From Geosiphon pyriformis (taxonomy: Eukaryota > Glomeromycota > Glomeromycetes > Archaeosporales > Geosiphonaceae): a stretch of 64,000 bases of DNA. The notes below the pieces were generated by a model that was given only the letters and a program-made list of their open reading frames with translations, was not told the DNA's origin and made no database searches. Each line of letters begins with the position of its first letter. The stretch's first letter is position 1. The DNA is taken from NCBI GenBank assembly GCA_016748015.1, contig JAAOMT010000400.1, forward strand, positions 446,035 through 510,034, given 5' to 3'. Of this stretch, positions 34,250-46,505 are shown one piece after another. The position numbers and the translations under genes were made by a program.

Positions 34250-36050
34250 TAATTATTTAAATAAATATTAACTATATTAAATAAAAATGTATTTAAGAAC
34301 CAGCAAAATAATTTGTAATTTAGTAAAAGTTAATAAAACCAAACTAAATACATATTAATATTTAATTTAAGATTATCAAAAAACATAATAGTTCTATTTA
34401 CAACTTTATAAAAACCCAAACTTTTTAATGAATTAATTATAAAAATATTTATAATTAACAGTTTTATCTTAATTAAACACTTTTTAATAATTAGTAAATT
34501 ATATAAAAAAAATATTCTAATAAATTAAGTTGTAAAAAAAAAACTCTATTTATATTACTATTAAATTTGTTTTAAAAAAACTGAATTGCAATAATAAATT
34601 AATAAGATACTAAACTCTTAAGATCAAGTTTTTTTACTAACAAAAAGTTTTTTAATTAAAAATATTACTATGATTGTTTATTAACTACTTACCAAAAGTT
34701 ATATTAAACTTTTTAAAGACTTTATAATTTCAAAATATAATTTTGCATTCAAAATAATAAAAATAAAAATATAATCTATGCTTAAAAATACCAAAAAAAC
34801 AAAACTAACCAAAAAAATATTACAGTTTAACAAAATTTTAACAATACTAATTAAAAAGTTATTTACTAAACAAATATATAACTTAATAAAACACATCAAA
34901 AAGTTTATTAAAACTTAACCAAAAACCTAAAATCTGTAAATCTATAATAAAAAAACTAACCTATTATATTTGAAACATTAAAAAAAACTAATATAGTAAT
35001 TTTGTTTTTAGTTTAAATAATTTAAAACTATATAAAAATAAATAATATAAAGTTTTATTTGAAAAGTTTTTAAATAAATTTGTCTTAACTTTTAAACTTT
35101 TACATATTATTGTATTTTATTTTCTATATACACTTTTTAAAACAAAGCTAAACTGTAATTTATAATTAATTATAAACTAAAAAACAGTAAAAACTAAATA
35201 CAAAAACTGTTTATTAGAAACAGTTTTTCTTAAAACTATATTAATATAAAATTTAATATCAGTATAAGCTTTAAAAAAACTGGATTTAAAAAGTCTATCT
35301 ATAAACAAAAAAATTACCAAATAATAATACAATTTATTTTTTTTGGTAATTGTAATAAAAAAGTTACTAATAGATAAAAAAACAACAACAATATATTTAT
35401 TTATTAGTATGATTACAGTTTTGTTAATATTAATAAAAATATTGTTAATCTTAAAAAATTTACTAGCCAAATTAAAAATATATTATATTATATTATAACT
35501 GTTTCTAATTTATATTATATTATTTATAAAAGTTTTAACTACTAAATATAATATAAACATAATTAAATTCAATTTAATAATCAAAAAACTGTTTATATTT
35601 TTTTATTTTATATAAAAGATAATTATAAAAAATATGTTATGGAAAATTTTATTTTAATTCAGATTATTATAAACTTAATAACCATTAATTAAATTAAAAT
35701 TAGTTATAACATAATTTATCTTATTAATATAAATACTATTAAAAAATTTAATAAACTTAAAGCACATTTTAATTTTTGTAAACTATTTATTAAATATATT
35801 TATTCAACAAAATTATATGCTTTTTTTATGTTTTATAGCACTAATTATATTTTATAATTTTTTTTATGACATTTTTTATGACAAATTCAACAGTAAAAAT
35901 TGGTAAAAAGATCAAAAACTGGGAAGTTGTTACTATAAAAAATACTAAACTTATTATATATTTTAGAAATCTAATTTAAAAGTAATTTTAACAAAATTTT
36001 ACAAGTAGTTTTAATTAAGATATTTTTTTAATTATATAGTTTAAGTATTA
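34250..36050 (-). pseudogene. LINE copy 4, extremely AT-decayed RT region
   Basis: Recognisable only by translation against copy 7. 34699-34899 reads KLYICLVNNFLISIVKILL (copy 7 KLHISPVNNFLAGMVKIFL). 34960-35170 continues with LQFSFVLKSVYRK. 35177-35470 reads INNIFININKTVIILINK and NIVLRKTVSNKQFLYLV (copy 7 NVVLRKVITDKQFSYLV). 35700-36000 reads KMCFKFIKFFNSIYINKI (copy 7 KICSRFISFFSGIHNNRV). The order is colinear over about 1.3 kb. The base composition is far more AT-rich than in copies 2, 3 and 7. Confidence 0.75.
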
Positions 36051-37150
36051 TTAAAACTTAAGCATATTTTAATTAAATAGATACAAATTCTAAAATCAAA
36101 TATAAATTCAATAATATCAAAAGTAAATTCCAAATGTTAATATTATAATATTGCTATAATTTATTTAAAATACCAAAAAGTTTAATTGTTTTGTTTTTAA
36201 AAAATAAATAAATTACTACAAAAAGTTTACTTATAAAAATTTAACTTAATATTTTTAAGAAAACATCATTGTTCACAAAATTTAAAAAATATACTAATAT
36301 TATTATATAATAAAAACTATGTTAGAAATAATATGTTTTTTAGTTTATCTTAATATAATTAAATTTACAGATAATTTAATCTTATTAAAAACCAAAACAA
36401 ATTTATTATTAATTATTAAATAATTTAATACTATTTTATAAAAAAAGTATTTTAAAATACTATATATTATATAATTTTTATTATTAATAAAATTTTTTAT
36501 TTATTAATTAATTATATTAATTCTAATTAATTTAATATTATAAAATTTTTAAAACTTTTTAATATAATATTTTTTTTAATTTGCAAAAAGCCAAACTAAT
36601 AGTATTAAAATTCAAATTATTTTATACAAGTCTTCAAATAACTTCAATTATATTAGAATTAAATTTCAATTATTTATATATAAATTTGATAAAATTTACA
36701 ACTTTAATTAATAAAGTATATTTAAGTATCTTAGAAACTAAGAATTTTAAACCCAAAAAATAAAAAAAATAAAAGTTTTTAATATATAATATTTTATCTA
36801 TTTACATTTTAAAAAATACTTACCTTATAGTAAAACATATAATATCTTTAATATATTTTTATATTATATTTAAATTTTTTTTATACTTGTTTTTTCAAAA
36901 TTATATTTAATAACATTTAATTTTTGTGAAATAATATTCTTAAATTTGATTTATTTTATATTATTTATATATTTAAAATTAAATTTCTAATAGTTTTTAT
37001 TGTTTTGTTTTCTTAAATTTTAAAATATAGTATTTAAAAATTTTTTTAGCTTTAATAAAATACAGACAGCCTAATAATTTGTAGAAAAAAATTTCTGTAT
37101 TTCAATATACTATAAATAATTATTATATTAATTAAAAAAAATAATAATAA
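36051..37150. other. AT-rich block, no clear gene
   Basis: Very AT-rich. The only open frame (36581-36763, plus, 60 codons) is low complexity. A plus-strand stretch at 36321-36400 (YLNIIKFTDNLILLKTKTNL) faintly resembles an RT palm region of another LINE type, but is too short to assign. Confidence 0.4.
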
Positions 37151-39442
37151 TGAATAATCTCTCTTTGTCTTTTTAATTTTATGACCACGATCAAAGCAAA
37201 GAGTAAAAAAGCTGTACCTGATATCTGTTCTGAGATATCTAATAAAATTTCAATCAAAAAAGCTCTCTCTGTTATCAAAGCAACTAGGCAAAATGTTTTA
37301 AAAGTCTTTCCTTTACTCAGTAATTGTAATAAGCTGTCTTTGGTAGCCACTGAAGCAACTTCTTTATTTTTGGCTAGTTTTTTATCAGTTAAAGTTCCCT
37401 CAAAAAAACACACTTGGATTAGTCTCAGTGTTGCCTCCATCCCAACTAAAACCCCAAAAGTTTTTAATAATAGACCAATAAATAAGCTGGTTTTTCTCTC
37501 TATAGATTCAACACCTGATGCTATTAGCACCACTTTTTCAAAAAAAATGGTCAAAAAGACCAAAAGTTCAGAAAAATGAGGGCAGTCACTTGCCTCTGCT
37601 ATTGTTACACCAAACCCATTTGTGGTTCCCAATGAAATCTTAAATGAAATTTCCATAGCATCATCTGACACATTATCCAAAATAAGCTTAGATCAATTAC
37701 TAACTATGTTGCTAAATATGGTGTCTTCCAGTAGATCATTATCAGTTTTAGAAGCAAAACAATTTTTTTCTGTTGGGTTATCTGTTCTTAAGAACTGGGC
37801 TGATCAAATAGAAACTGAATTATCTTTTCCTTTAGTTTCTAGTGCTACTTTTGATAGTACTTGGGAAACTATTACTAGTCATCAAAGATTTGCTAAGTGA
37901 GTGGCCTCTACTCTGGTATCTGATGCTACTTTTAAGATCAAATTGGCTTATATTAAAGCTGTTTTTTAGTTAGTACATGGTTTTTTGGATGCAAAATCAG
38001 TATTAAAAGACAATATGAAGCTGTTTTGTGTAGAGTTTGCTTCTTAAGTGTCTTTAAAAGCTGTATTTTTGGTTGAGTTTACAAGCTCTGTACATTTGGT
38101 CACCCTCAAAATTGCCAAGTCTTTGGTAATTTCTAAGTTTGGTTCCCCTTTTGCTGCTGTTGTGCTGTGTAATGTGCCCTTGAGTGTATCTGCTACTGAT
38201 ATTAAGACAGCTCTCAGTGTGTTTGGTAGTGTCACTCATATTGTGCTGAAGCCTGTTAGCATTTGGCAGTATATGGTGGTTTATTTTGAGAAGTTGGATT
38301 CTGTTGTATCTGCTTTGAATCATTGATCAGTCTTGGTAGGCAAGAATAGTATTAGAATTCTTCCTCTGGTGAATTAAAATGAAACTATTTTGTTTTGTGA
38401 TAAGTTTAAAGCCAAGTTGGTTAATCTTCTTTCTGAATACACAGCTTTTGAGATTAGTAATATGATTTCTCAAGTTGGTAGTTGAACATGTTTTATTCTT
38501 CATTTTCTTGAATCTGGTTGTCATTCCCAGTTTGTTCTGGTTACATTTGGTTCCCAAGCTGATTTGGACTTTGCTATTATCAAAACTGGTACACTGAGGA
38601 AATGCTATATTTGGTGGGAAACTTCTAGTTGTTGGTGTTGTTTCAAGTGTTAAGAGCTAGGCCATCTGGCTGTGGACTGTAAGGTTTTTTCGTCTCTTCC
38701 TCCCAAGTTTTCCAAGATGTTTATACCATGCTTTGTTGGTTCTAAGTCTTATACTAAGGCTTCTGCTCTCTTAAGCTCTTCTGAATTTTTATCTCTGTTA
38801 CCTCTTGTCTTTTTTCTAATTGTTGTTGGTGATTTTTTGGTGCTGTTTCATTTGTTTTCTTTGAAATCTGATTTAATTAAGCTTTTTGCTTTGGTTAAAT
38901 CTATTGTTAAGCCTATTGGCTCTTTGGTTACAACTTTTGAACAGTTTATTAATAGTAATTTGGTTTCAAGTAGTGCTCTTGGTCTTAGAATCAATGAGGT
39001 TTTGGTGCATATGGGTTCTTTTAGTAGGACTGTTAGTAAGTTGGAGAAAGAAATAGTTTCTTTAAAAAAAAAATACTGCATAGAAGACATTGATATATTT
39101 GGTGATTCAGAGCTTCCACTTGTTGTGGATAATGAGATGTTTTCCAACTTAATGTTTTTTTGAGAGCATGAGTCTGTTAATGTTAAAACTGATCCCTTTA
39201 AAACTGCCGAGTGACTAGTTGGTTTGGTTTCTTACAATGCAACTTTGTTTTTTGTCATTCAAAAGATGTTGTTTTTGGGTAAGTTTTTTTTTGTAGCATT
39301 AGCATAGTGTGTTCTTGACTGGTCCAAGTGACTGGTTACATGTAGAAAATACATGATTAGCACCTAGTTTAGATCACTTAGTTTGATGTATTGTTTTAGG
39401 TAACTTTTGGAGCTTATTTGTTAAACTTTAAAAAAAAAAAAA
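37151..39442 (+). mobile_element. LINE copy 3: ORF1 plus 3' UTR, lacking ORF2
   Basis: Plus strand. ORF1 occupies 37181-39163, then a short bridge, a FVALA-stop-like ORF2 terminus (about 39290-39307), a 3' UTR matching copy 7 (CTGGTCCAAGTGACTGGTTAC for CTGGTCCGAGTGGCTTGCCAC, abbreviated here to its start) and a poly-A at 39430-39442. The roughly 4.6 kb of ORF2 seen in copy 7 is missing. Either an internal deletion or a non-autonomous lineage with its own ORF1 variant. Confidence 0.7.
37181..39163 (+). pseudogene. LINE copy 3 ORF1 (nucleic-acid-binding, CCHC)
   Basis: One frame of 660 codons with internal stops (for example 37577, 37898, 38045, 38324, 38483, 38651). The N-terminal 130 residues are Lys/Ser-rich. 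A middle RRM-like region has AVVLCNVPLSVSATDIKTAL and FGSVTHIVLKP followed by YMVVYFEKLDSVVSAL. A zinc knuckle at about 38640-38682 reads CFKC-stop-ELGHLAVDC (C-x2-C-x4-H-x4-C with one Gln codon turned to TAA). A leucine-rich C-terminal coiled-coil-like part follows. ORF1 proteins bind element RNA. The sequence is a different ORF1 subtype from copies 6 and 7. Confidence 0.7.
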
Positions 39443-39479
39443 TAAAACCAAAATAAAATTAATAGTTTTTTTAACTCCA

Positions 39480-41450
39480 TAAAAATAAATTCATGTAAAA
39501 TTTTTAATATAAAAACTATTTATAAGTAAGTTAATTAAATCTAAATTTAAATATTTCTTGAAACTAATATTGTATTTAATATTATTTTTATTAAATTTAT
39601 TTACAATTTATAATTTAACACTAAAACAAAGCTTATTTTTTAATTTTTTATATTATTTAATAATATTAATCTGTTTAATAGAAATATTTATGTTTTTAAT
39701 ATTACATATAACTATTTTTTATGTTAAGTTACTTATTAAAAATAAGAAAGTAAAGTCATATTATTATTTAAATACAGAAATTTTATTTTTTTCAGAATTG
39801 TTTTAACAGATTTATTTAAGACCAATATATTGGTTTTAAAACAATTAATTTTAGATGTTAATATTTTTAAGCTATTTATAAATAATTTTAAAAAATTATT
39901 TATTATAACAGATATGATATTATAAATTAGTAGCTTGTTATTTATAATTATATCTAAATACAAATTGTTTACAGATAATAATAATTTAAAATTTCTATTA
40001 TTTTGTAGATACATTTTTTTAGTAACTATTAATTAAGAAAAATAAAAAATAAAATTTAATTTACATAATATTTTATTAATTTAATTAGCAAAAAGTACTA
40101 AAAAATATTTTAGAATATTTAAATAAGAGTTTAAAATAAAGTTATAATACTATTGTTTAAGATATTTAAGCCATTTACTGTTGTTAACTTATAAAAAAAA
40201 GCATAAAATAAAACAAAAATTCTACTATTAACTACTATTATCTAAAACTTATTATTAAAAAAAACTAAATACAAAACTAGATTCTGTTATTTTGTATATA
40301 TATATGTAAAATATTATTAAACCAAAATAAAAAAAATTTTTTTTTATATGATTAAATATTTTGCTATTAAGTGTATAACTGCTTAAAACATGACTAAATT
40401 GTTTATAAGTATTATACAAAAGTAATATTAAACTAATTTAATACAAACTTATATTTTTAAAAACCAAAATTAAGCAAATATTAATATTTTTAGCAAATAC
40501 AAAATTAAAACAAATTACAATATAATATACTTTTTTGTATAAAACAATATTTTGAAAAATAATACAGGATTTTTTATCATATAATAACAAAAGCTTTAAT
40601 AAATTATAAGCAGTAGTATCTATTAATAAAGTATATAAAAAAGTATAATAACAGTTTTTTATGTCTTATGTTTATTTATTATTATTGGTTTTAGTAATAT
40701 ATATTAAGCTTTTTTCCAGTAAAATTAATTATTTAATAGCAATCAAATTAGCAGCTTTAGTGTTTTTAAACTTAATTTACACTTTTTGTCAAAAACCAAT
40801 AAGTTGTATTTTAATTAATTTTACTATACTAAATTTAATTAATATTAATTCTAATACTAATTTGAGAAAATTAATTAAGATTTTTTTAATAAATAATTTT
40901 TAATTTAATCTAGTATTAGTGTATTTAAAATTGGTATTTACTAAAATTTTTTTACTAATAGCTAATTTTTTGGTCTAATTAAAACTAAATTTAAAAATAA
41001 ATATTAACCAAATTATTTTATAAAATTTTAAGAAAGTAGAAGCTTTCCTAAAATTATCTATTTAATAAATAAATTTTCTAAGTTTTTAACTTTTAAAGTC
41101 TTACTTATATTGTTTATTTTACTGCTTATTTTATTTTTTTAAAATTAACAAAAAATGTATTTATTATTATTTAAAATATTAAAATTCAGAAATTTAACAA
41201 AAATATTAATTATAATAATGTTTAAACTAAACTTTTTGGTTTTTTTATTAATATTTTTATAGACAAATATAGATAAATATTGATTTTTTTTAATACTAAA
41301 ATAAAATTTTATACTAGTTTTCTTATTATTAACAATTTTAACTAAAAAAACTATTGGTTTTATAACAATAAAAAAATTAATATTAACAAAAATACTTATA
41401 AAAATATGAAATAAAAAAGTTTATTATAGATTTTTTATTTTTGCTATAAT
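39480..41450 (-). pseudogene. LINE copy 5, extremely AT-decayed ORF1 and ORF2 start
   Basis: Minus-strand translation follows copy 7 ORF1. At about 40460-40620 it reads AYNLLKLLLLYDKKSCII, aligned with AHDLDNLLKEADGKTCII. 39736-40014 ends with LKILTSKINCFKTNILVL and KSVKTILKKIKFLY, aligned with KVLTTKVGGLESKMLAL and SVSSVLAKLDLLC. Crossing into ORF2 at about 39560-39720, CNIKNINISIKQINII aligns with CNVCRINVPAKQEDVI. Nothing is open for long. Confidence 0.7.
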
Positions 41451-41559
41451 AAAAAAATCTATAAAAAAAATTTTGGTATTATTTTATTATTTTTTATAAA
41501 TTTATAATTACAATTAAAAAAACAAAAAAGTTATATATATTACTTTTTTTATAGTAATT

Positions 41560-41900
41560 AATAAAGTTTTAATAAAAAAAGTTTTTTCTGTTATAAAAGC
41601 AACTAAACAAAATATATTGAAAATATTTTTTTTAAATATTAATAGTATAAACTATTTTTAATGACTTTTAAAGTATTTTTTTTAATTGGTAATTTTTTTT
41701 AATCAAAATTTTTTTCAAAAAACATATTAAGATTAATTCTAATATTATTTTTACTTTTTTAAAAAACACAAAGTTTTAATAACAGATTAGTTAACAAACT
41801 GGTTTTTTTGCTTTTATTATTATTATTATTTTTACTTTATAAATAACCAAAAAGATCAAAGATTTTAAAAAACAACAGTTATTTTTTATTATTATTATAT
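41560..41900 (+). pseudogene. LINE fragment matching copy 3 ORF1 5' end
   Basis: 41575-41830 aligns base by base with copy 3 37250-37500 (for example TGTTATAAAAGCAACTAAACA for TGTTATCAAAGCAACTAGGCA), but with nearly all C changed to T and G to A. A 5' remnant of the copy 3 subtype that runs into copy 6. Confidence 0.65.
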
Positions 41901-41989
41901 TAAATTTTTTTGTAATTTTAAATAAAAAAAAAAAATTTCTTTCTCTCTTATATCTACAAATTCTCAAAAAGCACTTTTCTGAAGAAGTT

Positions 41990-44430
41990 TTTTTTATTTT
42001 ATTTTTCTTGTTAGTATTTCACAATTTCTCTTTCTAATAATCTCTTTTTCGTAAACTTGGAGACTGCTTTTAGTAGTGACATGTCTAAAAAAAAGGCATC
42101 AAAGAGTGCTTTTCATGGTCCTGCAGGTGGCTCTTTCTCACAGAAAAAAAAAGTTGTGCTTAAAAATATTAAACACTCTGGTAACAAAAAAGATATCTCT
42201 CTGAGCAGATCTGAGCTTAGTGACAATGTGTTTTCTAATGTGGATAGTCTGTTTGGTGATAAAAAAGGTGCTAATATGACTGACATTAATGTTGGGTCTT
42301 TTTTGGGTTCAGCTGCCAATACTCTTAAAGTAAAGTGTGTTAATACTGGTGCTGTTTTTGGTTCCCCACTTGGTTTTCCTAATTTTGACATAAATGATAA
42401 TAAAGAAGTATCTCTTCCTTTTTGTCTTTTAATCTTTCTGGATAAGAAGTGAGTCAATCTCAAAATTGTTAAGACTCAAATGGAAGTCTCAGTTAAGAAA
42501 TTATTTGCTTTGGACATTAATCTTTCAGCTATAGAAGGGAAATTAGCAATGACAAAAACCCAAATCATCAGAAATTTTTTTTCAACAATCAATGGTTTTG
42601 GGGGGGCCACTACCCTTTTAAAATTTGAAGAGATCATCCGATCTACCTTTACTTCAAAAAAAGCATGAAAATGGCTGCATTATTGGCCAAAGAAAAAGAA
42701 ATCAATGTAAACAATGATTTTAAAAAACAAGAAATCCATTCAAATTGGACTGTAGTAATTTAAAAAATTCCTATGAACACACCAAAGAAATAATCATCAC
42801 TGCAGTATCTGTTTTTGGGGAAATTAAGTCAATCAAAATTCAGCTAATTAGAATATGGCAAAAGGCTGTGATGGAATTTGCTAAATTGGGACAAGCAGAG
42901 CAACTTGTATCAAAATAGTTATTTCTTATTGGGAAGAACTCAGTGCATGTGGCTATGGCCATGGAAGATCAGGATACTTGAATATCTAGGGATTACTTTA
43001 GAGTGCTTCTGTTTGCTTTGCCAGTGAGAACAACTGCACATGATCTTGGTACTCTTTTAGAAGGGGCTGGTGGAAAAACCTGTATCATTAATTATTCATT
43101 GAATTCTGGTAACTGGGTTTGCTGTGCCATGGTTGGTTTTGGATCTGAGAAGAATTTGGAGTTTGTGTATCATACTGAGCTGATATTTGGTAGTGTTAAA
43201 CTTTTTTGGACTAGATTGAATTTGGTTTGCTACAGGAATTGTGAATGCTTTGGTCATTCTGCTATGAAGTGTGATGTATCTACTACACCCAATGCTAAAT
43301 TCTTAAGATTTATTAAAAAGGTTATTTCAGACATACATTGTTTTTAGCTGGCAAAGCTATATGTAAAGAAGAGTGTTCCTATCTCCTGTCCTGCTGCTTT
43401 TGGTAACAAGTCTTGAGTGCAGGTAGTTTCAATTGTTTCTCCTTTTGGTGGCTCTTATTTCAGTTCTGGTTCTGGATCTGGTTTTTTTTCTCTTGGTGTC
43501 ATTCATAATAAAGGGAATACTCTGAATAGTCATAATTATTCCTCAATTAACAATTGTCTGGCTTCATTGGAATGCTCTTTGGAATTGTTAGCTGATCAAG
43601 TATCAGATGTTTTGCACAGGTTGAATGGCATGGAGCTGGTGTTTTTGGTGCCTGTTCTCAAAGTTAGACATCTAAATATCTCTATTCTTGAGTTGTCAAT
43701 ATTGGATGCTGATATGATTTTGGATATTCTCCAGCCATTTCTTCTTCCTTTGTCTTCCAAGATAGAAGAAAAGACAGTTGATTTGGGTTTAAATAGTTTA
43801 AAAGTTCTGACTTCTAAAGTTGGCGAGTTGGAATCTAAAATGATAGCTCTTAAAGTTTCTATTAAATCAATTTTGGAGAAGTTGGATCTGTTGTGTATGA
43901 ATTCAGGTTCTTTAACACATCATTCACATCAATAAGTGGGCTTGTTTAAAGGGTGGCTACATGTAATGTTAAAAGTATGACAAATTTGGCTAAACAAGAT
44001 AACATTGTTTATTAACATAGGGATTTGGGTAATATAATTTCTATTGTTACTGAGACAAAATTGAGATCTGATATTAGGCCTTAGATTATGGATAAGTTTG
44101 ATGATGTCTGGGTTTTTACCACTGGTTTGGATGTTGGTTTTTGAGGTGCTAGTATTGTCATTATCATGAACACTTTTTTGGCCTGACATGTTTTGAAAAT
44201 AGATGAGATTCCTAGTCAGTTAGTTTCTGTGTGCCTTTTATTCAAAAACAAGCTTTTAGTTATGATTTTGGGTCTATACGCTGGTGTATCCATTAGTACA
44301 TGTTTTGGTTAAGCTGCTGTCATCAATTCTATGATTTCAAGGTGGTTAATTCCAGCTCTTTTGTGATTTTGGATGGTGACTTTAATGAATAAAAATTATT
44401 TTCAGATAGATAATATGATTATTTTAAATA
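41990..44430 (+). mobile_element. LINE copy 6: ORF1 and endonuclease start, truncated
   Basis: Plus-strand copy of the copy 7 type. ORF1 is at 42057-43935; ORF2 starts at 43934 with the expected ATG as ATA. It is readable through the endonuclease to a GDFNE-like motif near 44385, after which an AT-rich block of about 100 bp leads to copy 7. The 3' two thirds are absent. Confidence 0.7.
42057..43935 (+). pseudogene. LINE copy 6 ORF1
   Basis: Frames 42057-42668 and 43003-43935 are joined by a frameshift and carry stops near 42450, 42667 and 43346. The Ser/Lys-rich N-terminus (SKKKASKSAFHGPAGGS) is followed by a segment matching copy 7 (LFALDINLSAIEGKLAMTKTQIIR). The RRM-like second domain is LPVRTTAHDLGTLLEGAGGKTC in part, and the knuckle is CYRNCECFGHSAMKC (C-x3-C here after a change; the copy 7 equivalent is CEKCGRFEHLALEC). 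The C-terminal leucine-rich tail matches copy 7. The 5' part adds about 150 residues that differ from copy 7. Confidence 0.7.
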
Positions 44431-44504
44431 ATATTTGTTATTTTGTTTGTTAAAGTTTTTAATTAATTAAATATGTTAAATAAGAAACTAATTTTAATAC
44501 TAAT

Positions 44505-46505
44505 ATGATTTTTTATAATATAATTTTAAATATTAATCTTTATCTCCTTCGTCCCAAATTCCAGAAAAGAGTCAAAATTTTGAAAGAAGTTTTTCTGTTT
44601 TTTTATATACTGTCTTCCACCATTTCACAAGAAACAAACCCTTTTGTTGTTGGTCCAGCTGCCATTATAAGTGGCCCTAGTGTTAAGAGAAGGTCAGCCA
44701 GAGTTTTGACCACTGGTTCAGTTGGTGGTAGTTCAGGTCATAAAATCAAGAAACTCCTCAGTGGTACCAAGCTCTCAAGTAGTGGTGCAACTCTCAAAAG
44801 TGGTGGGTCTGGTCATGTGGTCGGGCAGTTTAATGGCATGGATACTGATGGAGAAGCTTCTGAAGGTAAAGAAGTACCTGATTCCAGGATGAATACGCTT
44901 TAAGCCAAGCATTTCAATTATGGTGCGACTGTCGGCTTTATTAATTATGACATAAAGGAAGAAGAGAAAGTCTCTCTTTTCTCTTGTAAGTTTTTCTCTT
45001 TGGATAAAGTGTGGGTGGATCCCAAAATCATTAAAACTCAAGTAAAAGTCACTGTGAAAAAATCATTTACTTTGGACATTAATCTTTTGGCTATAGAAGA
45101 GAAATTGGCAACAGCCAAGACTCAGATCATAAGAAAATTATTTTCAGGAATCAATAGTTTTGGGAGAGCCACTACCCCCTCAAAATTTGAAGGGATCATC
45201 AAATCTACATTCACGTCTAAAGAAAGCATGGAAAGAGCTGTGTCATTGGCTAGAAAAAAGGGGATTATCATAAACAGCAATCTCAAAAGACAAGGAATTC
45301 GCTCAGATCAGGCCATAGTAATCAAGAAAATTCCCATGGATACACCTAAGAACATGATCATCACTGCAGTAGCTGAATTTGGAGAAATTAAGTTGATCCG
45401 TGTACAACTGATTGGGCTATGGCAGAAGACTGTGGTTGAGTTTGCCAAATCGGAACAGACAGTACAATTGGCTTCTAAGTGGTCATTCCTAATTGGGAAA
45501 GATTTGGTGCGTGTGACTATGGCTGTGAGAAATCGCAAGACTTGGGCTTCTAGAGATTGGTTCAGAGCACTGTTGTTTACTTTGCCAGTGGGAACGACAG
45601 CTCATGATCTTGACAATCTGTTAAAGGAGGCTGACGGGAAAACTTGCATTATCAATCGGTCATTTGAAATGGGCAATAGGGTTCGCTGTGCTGTGGTTGG
45701 TTTTGATTTTGAGGAGAAGCTGGAAGCTGCTTTTTGCATGGAACCAATTTTTGGCGGTGTGAAACTTTCTTGGGCTAGGTTAGACTTGGTTCGGTGTGAA
45801 AAGTGTGGGAGATTTGAACACTTAGCCTTGGAATGCAATGCTTCTGATGTTTCTGTTCTTGCGCTTTCTATTGCTTTGAAAAAAGGAAGACATGTTTTCA
45901 GTATGAATTGCTTTCATTTAGCCAAGTTATATGCAAAGAAAAATGTTCCTATCTCTCAGTCTGCTGCCTTTGGTGACAAATCTTGGGCTCAGATGGTCTC
46001 TCTTGCTTTCTTTGCTGGTGGCTCTCCCTCTGGTTCTGGTTTTGGTTTTGGTTTCTCTTTGTCAGGTGCTTCAGGTTTGGTTGGTGGTGCTTTCTCCTCC
46101 CCAATTGACAGGTCTCTTTTGGATGCTCAGTTGGCGTTTTTGGAGCGCTCTCTTGAACTTTTGGCTGACCAGGTTTCTGGCATTCTTAGAAAATTGAATT
46201 TTGTTGAATTGGTGCCCATGGTGCCATCTTCTGATACTTTTTCTTTGGTTGGCTCTGTACCTGTGGCTCCTGTTTTGGACTCAAATATGGTTTTGGATGG
46301 CGCGTTGACGTTACCCTCTCCCCCTCCCTCAAATGCTGAGTTGGATGTGGGTTTCAGTTCAAGTAGTTCAAAGGTTCTGACCACCAAAGTGGGTGGCTTG
46401 GAGTCTAAAATGTTGGCTCTAGAGGCTTCAGTCAGTTCTGTTTTGGCGAAATTGGATCTCTTGTGTTCTGATTTGGGTTCCTTTTTACTGCTTTCATCCC
46501 AATGA
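44505..46505 (+). pseudogene. LINE copy 7 ORF1, one premature stop
   Basis: A single frame of 666 codons is broken only by TAA at 44901-44903; the 501-codon remainder is open. Ser/Gly-rich N-terminus; two RRM-like segments (QAIVIKKIPMDTPKNMIITA with FGEIKLIRVQLIG, and ALLFTLPVGTTAHDLDNLL); a zinc knuckle CEKCGRFEHLALEC at about 45797-45838 (C-x2-C-x4-H-x4-C); a Gly/Ser-rich linker; and a C-terminal heptad-like region (LESKMLALEASVSSVLAKLD). It would coat element RNA as an RNP. The stop replaces a Lys-like position of copy 6. The true ATG is uncertain because the first codons sit in AT-rich flank. Confidence 0.8.

Noticed and set aside
36321-36480. Plus-strand RT-like trace (YLNIIKFTDNLILLKTKTNL)
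   Set aside because: Too short and AT-biased; random AT-rich translation gives similar Ile/Leu/Asn/Lys strings. Kept only as a note.
38054-38557. Minus-strand frames opposite LINE copy 3 ORF1
   Set aside because: Shadows of the plus-strand ORF1, which has the RRM-like and CCHC signatures.
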